A stretch of 64,000 nt of DNA from an uncultured Altererythrobacter sp. (GTDB lineage Bacteria > Pseudomonadota > Alphaproteobacteria > Sphingomonadales > Sphingomonadaceae): positions 220,973 through 284,972 of the forward strand of contig CAJXJY010000004.1 of NCBI GenBank assembly GCA_913055875.1, in the 5' to 3' direction. This document shows positions 16,244 through 23,595 of the stretch, piece by piece. Each line of letters starts with the position of its first letter. Position 1 is the first letter of the stretch. The translations under genes and the position numbers were made by a program. The notes below the pieces were generated by a model that saw only the letters and a list, made by a program, of their open reading frames with translations, was not told where the DNA came from and searched no databases.

Positions 16244-17488
16244 ATGCGAAAGCCGGAACGAGTCGAATGCCTCTATCTCGATTTCGATGGATTCTTCGCC
16301 AGCGTCGAACAACAGGCTCGCCCGGAGCTGCGAGGCCGTCCGGTTGGTGTCGTTCCATTTTCCGGCGGAAAGGCAAGCTGCGTTATCGCCGTATCGAAAG
16401 AAGCGAAAGCACTGGGCCTGTCCAACGTCATGGGCATCCGCGAGGCGAAAGCAGCTTGCCCCGAGATGGTCCTCGTACCGCAATCGCCGCACCTGTATCG
16501 TCGCGCGCATAATGCCCTGCTGGCCGAAATCGAAAGCGTCGTGCCGGTCGATACCATCAAAAGCATCGACGAGTTGGCGTGCAGGGTTGACCTTGACCAG
16601 TCGCGCGATCCTGTGGGTCTTGCCGAGGATATCAAAGCCGCCATTGCCGAAAATGTCGGCCCCTACGTGACATGCTCGATAGGCTTCGCGGCCAATCGCC
16701 AACTCGCAAAGATGGCGTGCAAGCTCGACAAGCCCGATGGTGTTACGATTTGGCATCCCGACGACCTGCCGGAGCCGCTGTTCGCGCTACCCATCGAGGA
16801 TGTCCCAGGCATCGGATCGAACATGCAAACAAGGCTCGCCCGCGCCGGTATCCTGACCACCAAGGATGTTTACGATTTAGCGCCGAAACAGATGCGGAAG
16901 CTGTGGCGAAATGTCACCGGCGAGCGTCTATGGTATGCGCTTCATGGGTACGCGATCCACGCGCCGGAGAGTAAGCGCGGTATGTTCGGTCATGGCCGCG
17001 TGTTGCCCCCCGACTGCCGTAATCTCGACAGCGCCATCGGCATAGCGCGGGTCTTGCTGGTGAAGGCCGCGCGAAGGCTTCGCCGCGAGCGGTATTTTTG
17101 CGCAGGCCTGTGGCTGTGGTTGCAGCATGTAGGAAGCACGTGGAGCAGGAATGTCAGCCTCCCGGTCGTCAACGACGATCAGATACTCCTGAAAGCCCTC
17201 AGCGGCCTGTGGGAGCAAGCTAGGGACGATTTGGGCCGGGCTGCTATCTTCCGCATCGGAGTAACGCTCTACGACCTTTCTCCGGCTGATACGCGGCAAC
17301 TCGATTTCCTTCTTGACGACGACACCGAACGGCAGCGCTGGGAAGCGATCAACGCAGCGATCGATCACCTGAACCGGAAGTACGGACGGACAATGGCGAG
17401 CATCGGTTTCTGGCCCGCAAAGAACCACGAAAACATCGGTGGCAAGATCAGCTACACCCGGATTCCCTCGGCCGAGGATTTCTGGTGA
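16244..17488 (+). CDS. Y-family DNA polymerase (Pol IV/UmuC-like), element-borne
   Basis: 414 residues. Catalytic acidic residues are present: D13 in L-D-F-D-G-F-F-A, and D109/E110 in S-I-D-E. The steric gate is F18. An HhH-type thumb motif, V-P-G-I-G-S-N-M, follows, then a little-finger domain. This is an error-prone translesion enzyme of the DinB/ImuB/UmuC superfamily. Intact acidic residues exclude a catalytically dead ImuB. No C-terminal beta-clamp motif is obvious. Controlled by the LexA box at 16203-16217 and divergent from SRAP. It ends in an overlap with the small zinc-ribbon ORF. Confidence 0.92.
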   Translation: MRKPERVECLYLDFDGFFASVEQQARPELRGRPVGVVPFSGGKASCVIAVSKEAKALGLSNVMGIREAKAACPEMVLVPQSPHLYRRAHNALLAEIESVVPVDTIKSIDELACRVDLDQSRDPVGLAEDIKAAIAENVGPYVTCSIGFAANRQLAKMACKLDKPDGVTIWHPDDLPEPLFALPIEDVPGIGSNMQTRLARAGILTTKDVYDLAPKQMRKLWRNVTGERLWYALHGYAIHAPESKRGMFGHGRVLPPDCRNLDSAIGIARVLLVKAARRLRRERYFCAGLWLWLQHVGSTWSRNVSLPVVNDDQILLKALSGLWEQARDDLGRAAIFRIGVTLYDLSPADTRQLDFLLDDDTERQRWEAINAAIDHLNRKYGRTMASIGFWPAKNHENIGGKISYTRIPSAEDFW

Positions 17489-17751
17489 TGGCGAGGCGAA
17501 GCGGAGGCTGGAAAACGAAGCTGCGTGTTAGCGACCTTGACGACGACGCTAAGCTGGAAGCGGTATGCGTTAGGTGCGATCATGTCCGGTATCTCACGAA
17601 ATCCGGCCTGACTGACGCTGGCAAATCGCAGAGCTATATCGACGAGATTGAGCAGGGTGAGATTTGCACTGTGCTGGGCTGTGGGGGCAAAGTCCGGCTA
17701 GCCATGATGCACAAGAACGCCACCAGCGGCTTCGTTGGTGGGTTAGCCTAG
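17488..17751 (+). CDS. Small zinc-ribbon-like hypothetical protein
   Basis: 87 residues from ATG 17488, whose first base is the last base of the polymerase stop codon; GTG 17485 is the alternative. C-V-R-C near residue 26 and a second pair in C-T-V-L-G-C could bind zinc. Coupling to the translesion polymerase suggests a function in the same response, but the family is not recognised. Confidence 0.6.
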   Translation: MARRSGGWKTKLRVSDLDDDAKLEAVCVRCDHVRYLTKSGLTDAGKSQSYIDEIEQGEICTVLGCGGKVRLAMMHKNATSGFVGGLA

Positions 17752-17874
17752 GAGGAGCAGCGCTTCGGGTTAGGCAACGATTGATTGCGGCTAATCTCGC
17801 GCAAAGCGGAAATGACGATTCCTGCGAGGCGAAAATGGCATTCTTGTGCGAAGGGCAGCGCGGAAATGACCGCA

Positions 17875-17916
17875 AGTGTTCGCACCCGTATATTCGACTG
17901 ATATTTCACAAAATGA
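17875..17916 (+). repeat. Candidate integrase arm-type site, right
   Basis: Partner of 11131-11172 in direct orientation, ending 30 bp inside the right att site. Confidence 0.4.
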
Positions 17917-17946
17917 GCGACCGACAGGACAACTCATTGATTTTGT

Positions 17947-17993
17947 TGGTGACCCCTACGGGAATCGAACCCGTGTTTCAGCCGTGAGAGGGC
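17947..17993 (-). repeat. Proximal attachment site (att) inside tRNA-Glu(CTC)
   Basis: Identical to 11003-11049 over 47 bp. It includes the CTC anticodon, which the neighbouring tRNA-Glu(TTC) does not share, so the target is the CTC gene. Confidence 0.93.
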
Positions 17994-18021
17994 CGCGTCC
18001 TGACCGCTAGACGAAGGGGCC
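17947..18021 (-). tRNA. tRNA-Glu (anticodon CTC)
   Basis: 75 bases including encoded CCA. The acceptor stem GGCCCCT pairs with AGGGGTC, the T-arm GGTTCGATTCC is present, and the anticodon loop reads CTCTCAC. The gene is intact because the element supplied an identical 3' half. Confidence 0.96.
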
Positions 18022-18062
18022 ATCCCGGTGCGCAAAGCGCCGCGAAAGCCGGTATGCCACCG

Positions 18063-18137
18063 TGGTGACCCCTACGGGAATCGAACCCGTGTTTCAGCCG
18101 TGAAAGGGCCGCGTCCTAACCGCTAGACGAAGGGGCC
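18063..18137 (-). tRNA. tRNA-Glu (anticodon TTC)
   Basis: 75 bases including CCA; anticodon loop CTTTCAC. It is almost identical to the CTC gene 41 bp downstream and both probably form one transcript. It is not used by the element. Confidence 0.96.
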
Positions 18138-18220
18138 GGTCCCGCGAAGGGCGGTGGCGTGGCGGCGCACTTAGGGACGCGGGCGCGCGGGGTCAAGCCC
18201 GCTGTGGGAATGCAGGCTGC

Positions 18221-20008
18221 TCAATCGGCCCAGGCGGCGTCCTCGAGATGCAGCTCGGCCTTGGGGACATCGCCCCAGTCGTCGATCTTGACCCGCCCGG
18301 CGAGCCACAACCGGCGTCCACGTGCACCGTGCAGCAGTGCCTGGCCGAGATCAGTCTCGGCGATGCGGAAGGCGATTGCCTTGAACGACTTGCCGTCGTT
18401 CCCGCTCGCAATCAGCCGGACGTGATCGGCACCCACGATGTCGGCGCGCACCAGCCGTACCGGCCCCACCGCCACGCGCGGGCCGGGCCAGCCCACACCA
18501 TAGGGTCCGGCGGCATCCAGCGAGGCTACCAGGTCCGGCGTCAGCCCGCCGGGCGCGAGCGACAGGTCGAGCTGCATCACTTGCTCGGCGGTCGCGCGGG
18601 CGACCTGCTTTGCCAGATGGGCATCGAGCCAATCTGCGAACTCGTCGAGACGTTCGGCTTCGACCGTCAGGCCTGCGGCCATTGCATGCCCGCCACCGGC
18701 CACCAGCAGCCCCTTTTCGCGTGCGGCAATGATCGCCGCGCCGAGGTCTACGCCGGAAATCGAGCGGCCGGATCCCTTGCCCTGGCCGCTTTCGTCGTCG
18801 AGCGCGATCACCAGCGAGGGTTTGCCCGTCTTCTCCTTGATCCGACCGGCGACGATGCCGATCACACCAGGATGCCAGCCGCGCCCTGCCAGCACATGAA
18901 CCGCGCGGTTGTGCTGCCCGGCGAGTTGTCCCTCGGCGGCTTCCTGCACCGCTGCCTCGATCGCCCTGCGCTCCTCGTTGAGAGCCGAGAGTTGAGCCGC
19001 GATCTCGCCTGCCTCGTCGGGGTCGGTGGTGGTCAGCAGGCGAACGCCGAGCGTCGATTCGCCCACGCGTCCGCCAGCATTGATGCGCGGACCGAGCGCG
19101 AAGCCGAGATCGCTGCAGGCCGGCGCGCGTTTGAGTCGACTGGCGTCGATCAGCGCTGCCATGCCGGTGCCCTCGCGCCGCGCCATGATCTTGAGGCCCT
19201 GCGCCACGAAGGCGCGGTTGAGCCCGTGCAGCGCGGCGACGTCGGCGACCGTTCCGAGCGCGACCAGGTCAAGCAGTTCGAGCAGGTTCGGTTCGGCCCG
19301 GTCGGCAAAAAAGTCGCGCGCGCGCAGCGTCCGCACCACTGCGATCGCGAGCAGGAAGGCGACGCCGACCGCGGCGAGGTGGCCGTGCGCCGCGCCGGTC
19401 TCGCTCTCGTCGAGCCGGTTCGGATTGACCAATGCGACCGTCTTGGGAAGTTCGGCGGCGCATTTGTGATGGTCGACCACGATCACGTCGACCCCCGCCT
19501 CGTGTGCCATCTCCAGCGCTTCGTGCGCCATCGCGCCGCAATCGACCGTAACGATAAGGCTCGAACCGTCCTCGGCGATCCTTACCAGGGCTTCGCCGCT
19601 CGGCCCGTACCCTTCGAGCAGCCGATCCGGAATGTAGTAACGCGCATCGTGCCCGAGCATCCGCAGCAGACGGATCAGCAGCGCCGAACTGGTTGCTCCG
19701 TCGACGTCGTAGTCTCCGTAGACCGTGATCGTCTCGTTGCCGAGCACCGCCTGCGCAATGCGCTCGGCGGCGGCATCCATGTCCCGGAACTCGGACGGAT
19801 CGGGAAGGAATTCGCGCAGGGTGGGGTTGCGGTGCCGGTCGAGATCGTCGGTGGCAACGCCGCGTGCAAGCAGCAATTGCGTGACCACGTCGTGCCCGAG
19901 ATCGCCCGGATCGCCGTCCAGCGCCATATTGCCGCGCCGCCAGTGCCACGCCTTGCCGGTCAGCGAATGCGCAACGCCGAATATGGGAGAGAGCGAATGC
20001 GACGCCAT
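18221..20008 (-). CDS. recJ: Single-stranded-DNA-specific exonuclease RecJ
   Basis: 595 residues. DHH phosphoesterase motifs are D-Y-D-V-D-G-A-T-S-S, V-D-C-G, D-H-H-K, and in DHHA1 G-G-G-H-A-M-A-A-G. The N-terminal V-A-H-S-L-T-G-K-A-W-H-W-R is typical of alphaproteobacterial RecJ, so the upstream ATG is preferred over the one at residue 28. A C-terminal OB-fold follows. RecJ degrades 5'-3' single-stranded DNA in RecF recombination, base excision and mismatch repair. It lies directly after the tRNAs on the same strand; 83 bp separate it from tRNA-Glu(TTC). Confidence 0.95.
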   Translation of the reverse strand: MASHSLSPIFGVAHSLTGKAWHWRRGNMALDGDPGDLGHDVVTQLLLARGVATDDLDRHRNPTLREFLPDPSEFRDMDAAAERIAQAVLGNETITVYGDYDVDGATSSALLIRLLRMLGHDARYYIPDRLLEGYGPSGEALVRIAEDGSSLIVTVDCGAMAHEALEMAHEAGVDVIVVDHHKCAAELPKTVALVNPNRLDESETGAAHGHLAAVGVAFLLAIAVVRTLRARDFFADRAEPNLLELLDLVALGTVADVAALHGLNRAFVAQGLKIMARREGTGMAALIDASRLKRAPACSDLGFALGPRINAGGRVGESTLGVRLLTTTDPDEAGEIAAQLSALNEERRAIEAAVQEAAEGQLAGQHNRAVHVLAGRGWHPGVIGIVAGRIKEKTGKPSLVIALDDESGQGKGSGRSISGVDLGAAIIAAREKGLLVAGGGHAMAAGLTVEAERLDEFADWLDAHLAKQVARATAEQVMQLDLSLAPGGLTPDLVASLDAAGPYGVGWPGPRVAVGPVRLVRADIVGADHVRLIASGNDGKSFKAIAFRIAETDLGQALLHGARGRRLWLAGRVKIDDWGDVPKAELHLEDAAWAD

Positions 20009-20087
20009 GCGGCACTCCTACGCTGAGCGCCCGGCGAGGGGAAGTGCCCGCATTTGACTTTCGACAGCGCGGCGCGATGGTGCCCGC

Positions 20088-20579
20088 ATGAGCGATCCCG
20101 AACCGCATCTCCTCGTTGCCTGGCACAGCCGCACGGGTGCTTCACGCGCAATGGCCGAGGCTGCTGCCCAGGGCGGCCGGGAAACGGCGCGTCTGCTCTA
20201 TTGCGACGAGGTGCAGCCGGACGATCTGCTCTCCGCGGGAGCATATCTGTTCGTCTGCCCCGAAAATCTCGCCAGCATGTCGGGCGCGATGAAGGAGATG
20301 TTCGACCGCTGCTACTATCCGGTGCTCGGCCGGATCGAAGGGCGGGGCTACGCTACCGCCATAGCCGCGGGATCGGACGGGGAGGGGGCGCAGCGCCAGA
20401 TCGACCGTATCTGCACCGGCTGGCGGCTGAAACGGGTCGCGGATCCGGTGATCGTGAACATGTCCGCGCAGACACCGGAAGAAATTCTTGCCGAAAAAAC
20501 GCTAGAAAGCGAAGATATCCAACGATGCCGAGAGCTCGGCGCCGGATTGCTCGAAGGTCTCGTGCTGGGGATATTCTAG
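20088..20579 (+). CDS. Flavodoxin-like / NAD(P)H-dependent reductase fold protein
   Basis: 163 residues. The N-terminal W-H-S-R-T-G-A-S-R-A-M-A-E strand-loop-helix is the FMN-phosphate loop of the flavodoxin fold. The middle S-A-G-A-Y-L-F-V-C-P-E-N and A-I-A-A-G-S-D-G-E-G-A strands fit the same fold. It is shorter than most oxidoreductases of this clan. It is divergent from recJ. Partner and substrate are unknown. Confidence 0.75.
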   Translation: MSDPEPHLLVAWHSRTGASRAMAEAAAQGGRETARLLYCDEVQPDDLLSAGAYLFVCPENLASMSGAMKEMFDRCYYPVLGRIEGRGYATAIAAGSDGEGAQRQIDRICTGWRLKRVADPVIVNMSAQTPEEILAEKTLESEDIQRCRELGAGLLEGLVLGIF

Positions 20580-20689
20580 GCCGTTCGCTCCATTACGGAT
20601 GCTTCACTGCTAGCGGTCGACTCGACCGTGGTTGCGATTCGAGTCAATAGTGCAGCGCGAGGGAATCGAGAGGGACGCAGGCCATCGCG

Positions 20690-21487
20690 ATGCAGGGTCG
20701 ACATTCGGACTCCGGCGATCCGGCGGGCCTGTTCGTACTGTTCGAACCGGGCGCCCGTCCGGAATCCGCCGATATACGTGCAGCGGCGGACCGAGCGCCG
20801 GGGCTGGCGATCGGCAATGAGGACTCGCAGAGAGCCGAGGCTATGCCATTGCCGCCCGGAAACGGAGTTTCGGACGCTATGCCCGCCTTCGAGCTGGTGG
20901 TGGACGGCCTGACTTTCGACCTCTGCTTCACGACACAGCCGCATTGGGGAAACGCCGGGGCGTGCCGCTATCGCTATGGCCTTGCCGACGATTTCAGGGA
21001 CGCCGGGGATGGCGCGATTCTCGTCCGGCCCGGCTCGCACCTGACGGGTGCCGAGCGCGGGCTTCCGGTCGTGCGCACGCAGGCGAGCATAGCATTGTCG
21101 CTGATCGACGCATGCGAGGGCGCGACCGCGCTGAGCTGGACGCCGTCCTCGGCCTTGATGGGAGCGGATTATTTCCGGATCAGGGCGGGCGAATGGCTCG
21201 CGGGCGGTGCCTTTCCCGCGCCGGGATTCGTCGCGTTTCAAGAAGCCATGGGCGGAGCGATCCAGAGTTGCGGCCTCGGTTATTTTACCGGGCAGGAACT
21301 ACGGCTGGAGCGGGATTCGGCTTCGGAAAAGGAGGATTCAATACGGCTCGCCGCCACGCTGGTCGATCAGCTGGTCCGTTGCGGGAAGATCGACAGTCCC
21401 GGGCAGATCGTCCCTCAGGGCGACACTGCCATCCGTGTCGAACCGTCGCGCAACGGGCGCTTCGTGCGCGCCTGGTCCCAGCGTTAA
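20690..21487 (+). CDS. Conserved-looking hypothetical protein
   Basis: 265 residues, soluble, no signal peptide. The middle has F-E-L-V-V-D-G-L-T-F-D-L-C-F and a region rich in small residues (S-A-L-M-G-A-D-Y-F-R). It might be a distant DUF-type enzyme, but I do not recognise it. Upstream codons are unclear and a GTG upstream cannot be excluded. It runs convergently into the flavin oxidoreductase with a 4-base overlap of stop codons. Confidence 0.55.
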   Translation: MQGRHSDSGDPAGLFVLFEPGARPESADIRAAADRAPGLAIGNEDSQRAEAMPLPPGNGVSDAMPAFELVVDGLTFDLCFTTQPHWGNAGACRYRYGLADDFRDAGDGAILVRPGSHLTGAERGLPVVRTQASIALSLIDACEGATALSWTPSSALMGADYFRIRAGEWLAGGAFPAPGFVAFQEAMGGAIQSCGLGYFTGQELRLERDSASEKEDSIRLAATLVDQLVRCGKIDSPGQIVPQGDTAIRVEPSRNGRFVRAWSQR

Positions 21488-22461
21488 TCCGGTACCTTTG
21501 CGCGCAGTTCCTCCAGCGCGGCGCGGTATTCGCGCTCGATCCGGTCGACCATGTCGCCAACGCTGCCGACCGATTTCACCGCGCCCACGCCCTGGCCCGA
21601 GCCCCAGATATCCTTCCATGCCTTGGCCTTGGTGTTGCCGCCGCTGCCGAAATTCATCTTGCTCGGATCGCTAACCGGCAGGTCGTCGGGGTCGAGGCCC
21701 GACGCCTCGATGCTCGAGCGCAGGTAATTGCCGTGCACCCCGGTGAACAGGTTGGTGTAGACGATCCCTTCTGCGCTCCCTTCGACGATACCTTCCTTGT
21801 AGCGGGCATCGGCGTTGGCTTCCCCGGTCGCGATGAAGGCGCTGCCGATATAGGCGAAGTCGGCGCGCATCGCCTGTGCGGCGAGCACCGAATATCCGTT
21901 GGCGATCGAGCCCGACAGCGCGACCAGCCCGTCGAACCACTCGCGGATTTCCTGCATCAGCGCGAAGGGCGACTGCACCCCGGCATGCCCGCCCGCGCCG
22001 GCAGCCACCGGAATGAGGCCTGTCGCGCCCTTCTCGATCGCCTTGTGCGCGAAGCGGTTGTTGATCACGTCGTGCATCGTGATTCCGCCCCAATTGCGCA
22101 CTGCGTCGAAAATCTCGGGGCGCGCGCCGAGCGAGGTGATGACCATCGGCACCTGCCATTTCTCGCAGGTCGCCATGTCCGCTTCGAGCCGGTCGTTCGA
22201 GCGATGGACGATCTGGTTGACGGCGTAGGGTGCGGCGGGCCTGTCCGGATTGTCGCGATTGTGTGCGGCCAGTTCCTCGGTGATCCGGTGCAGCCATTCG
22301 TCGAGCAGCGATTGCGGGCGGGCGTTGAGCGCGGGGAAGCTGCCGACGATGCCCGCCTTGCACTGCGCTATCACCAGCTCGGGACCCGAGACGATGAACA
22401 GCGGCGAGCCGATCACCGGCAGGCGCAAGCGGTCGAACGGGGCGGGGAGGGTGGTCGGCAT
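21484..22461 (-). CDS. NAD(P)H-dependent flavin oxidoreductase / nitronate monooxygenase family
   Basis: 325 residues. A TIM barrel of the 2-nitropropane dioxygenase (NMO) family. Seen: I-G-S-P-L-F-I-V-S-G-P-E at the N-terminus, a G-A-G-G-H-A-G loop for FMN phosphate (A-A-G-A-G-G-H-A-G) and A-L-S-G-S-I-A-N-G-Y in the barrel. Whether it oxidises nitronates or reduces another substrate cannot be told from sequence. Its 3' end overlaps the convergent hypothetical gene by 4 bases. Confidence 0.88.
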   Translation of the reverse strand: MPTTLPAPFDRLRLPVIGSPLFIVSGPELVIAQCKAGIVGSFPALNARPQSLLDEWLHRITEELAAHNRDNPDRPAAPYAVNQIVHRSNDRLEADMATCEKWQVPMVITSLGARPEIFDAVRNWGGITMHDVINNRFAHKAIEKGATGLIPVAAGAGGHAGVQSPFALMQEIREWFDGLVALSGSIANGYSVLAAQAMRADFAYIGSAFIATGEANADARYKEGIVEGSAEGIVYTNLFTGVHGNYLRSSIEASGLDPDDLPVSDPSKMNFGSGGNTKAKAWKDIWGSGQGVGAVKSVGSVGDMVDRIEREYRAALEELRAKVPD

Positions 22462-22549
22462 GGCGGCGCGAACTCCGTGGCAATTCGAAACCGGCCCTGC
22501 CTATGGTGCGGGCGGCGGACTGTCGAGACTGACGTAACGGAAGCTCGAA

Positions 22550-23590
22550 TCAGGCAAGCAGGTGCTCGATCCGGTAGAACCGCGCGGCGTTGCCGGCGAA
22601 CAGCGCGGCTTTCTCGTCGTCGGAATAGCCGGCGGCGAGCCGCTTGAACGCGTTCCACAGCACCGCGTAACTCGCGCCCCAGCGATCGACCGGGTAGTTG
22701 CTCTCGAACATCGCGCGGGTACTGCCGAAGGCCTCGATGCAGGTCTCGACATAGGGCTTCCACTGCGCCGCCAGTTCCTCCGAGCCGCAGCCTTTCGCCG
22801 GACCTTCTTCCGGCATGCCGCAGAAGGCCATCGCCAGACCGCCGAGCTTGACCGAGACGTTCTCGCATTCGCCGAGCGCCCGGATCGACTTGCGCCAGCG
22901 CTCGAAATTCTCGTCCAGCGTGCCGTGGTAGCTCGCGATGTTGAGCGGCGTGCCGCAATGGTCGAGGCAGATCGGCTGGTCGGGGAAAGCCTGCGCAAGA
23001 TCGAGCACGTCGCCGAGCTGCGGTTCGAGCAGCCAGGCGTCGAAGGTGAGGTCGCGTGTGCCGAGTTCGGCGAAACCCTCGCGAAAGGTGGCGTCGCGAT
23101 ACAGGCCTTGGGGCGCGTGGAAGGGCGGTCCGAGCACCTCCGGATCGGTGTCCCAAGCCGCCGAATGGCGGATCCCCGCGAACCGGTCCGAAGCGGTCCG
23201 CAATGCATCGAGTACCTCGCCCGCAGCAGCCCCGCGCGTCAGATCGGCATGGCCGACGATCGCGGCGCACGGCCGGTAGTCGCCATAGAGCCCGCTCGCC
23301 CCCTGCGCCGCCACGCCGTTGACGAATTCGACCTCGCCGACGGGCTTGAGATGTTCCTCGGCCCCGGCGTGGTAGAAGGCGCTGCATTCCATGAAGACGG
23401 TGCCGACGACATTATGGCCCGACCGCGTGTCCGCGAGCAGTTCGTCGAAGGTATAGTAGGCGGCCCCGGCGATCGCCTCGAGGAAGTCGTGCCGTGGCTC
23501 GGGGAAGCTCGGGAGCAGCGGGCGCAGATCCCACAGGTGATGATGCGGGTCGATGATCGGCAGGTCGGGTTCGAGTATCGATTCGGTCAT
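22550..23590 (-). CDS. Amidohydrolase, TIM-barrel lactonase type
   Basis: 346 residues from ATG 23590 (M-T-E-S-I-L). The metal motif P-H-H-H-L-W-D at about 16-22 is typical of the amidohydrolase-2 superfamily that includes L-fuconolactonase and 2-pyrone-4,6-dicarboxylate lactonase. Also seen are C-L-D-H-C-G-T-P in the barrel and a terminal E-S-N-Y-P-V-D. Substrate unknown. A longer frame runs upstream into the next gene but is only its shadow. It is 5 bp downstream of another amidohydrolase, with the same orientation. Confidence 0.88.
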   Translation of the reverse strand: MTESILEPDLPIIDPHHHLWDLRPLLPSFPEPRHDFLEAIAGAAYYTFDELLADTRSGHNVVGTVFMECSAFYHAGAEEHLKPVGEVEFVNGVAAQGASGLYGDYRPCAAIVGHADLTRGAAAGEVLDALRTASDRFAGIRHSAAWDTDPEVLGPPFHAPQGLYRDATFREGFAELGTRDLTFDAWLLEPQLGDVLDLAQAFPDQPICLDHCGTPLNIASYHGTLDENFERWRKSIRALGECENVSVKLGGLAMAFCGMPEEGPAKGCGSEELAAQWKPYVETCIEAFGSTRAMFESNYPVDRWGASYAVLWNAFKRLAAGYSDDEKAALFAGNAARFYRIEHLLA

Positions 23591-23595
23591 GGCCG

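Larger units (their letters stand above)
11003..17993. mobile_element. 6.9-kb integrative element in tRNA-Glu(CTC)
   Basis: Perfect 47-bp direct repeats (11003-11049 and 17947-17993) bound about 6.9 kb inserted at the 3' half of tRNA-Glu(CTC). Inside are a tyrosine integrase, a small excisionase-like HTH protein, a putative HUH replication protein, an XRE regulator, a lipoprotein and small unknowns. An SRAP protein, a Y-family polymerase and a zinc-ribbon protein complete the cargo. No capsid, tail, conjugation or relaxosome genes are present. Composition is lower in GC than the flanks (32 of 60 at 12241-12300). It looks like a satellite-type or plasmid-derived element rather than a prophage. 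Confidence 0.9.

Noticed and set aside
16244..17488. Catalytically dead ImuB
   Set aside because: All three catalytic acidic residues (D13, D109, E110) are present and no imuA or dnaE2 is adjacent.
18248..20026. 592-codon open frame opposite recJ
   Set aside because: recJ motifs are clear on the minus strand; the plus frame is a shadow.
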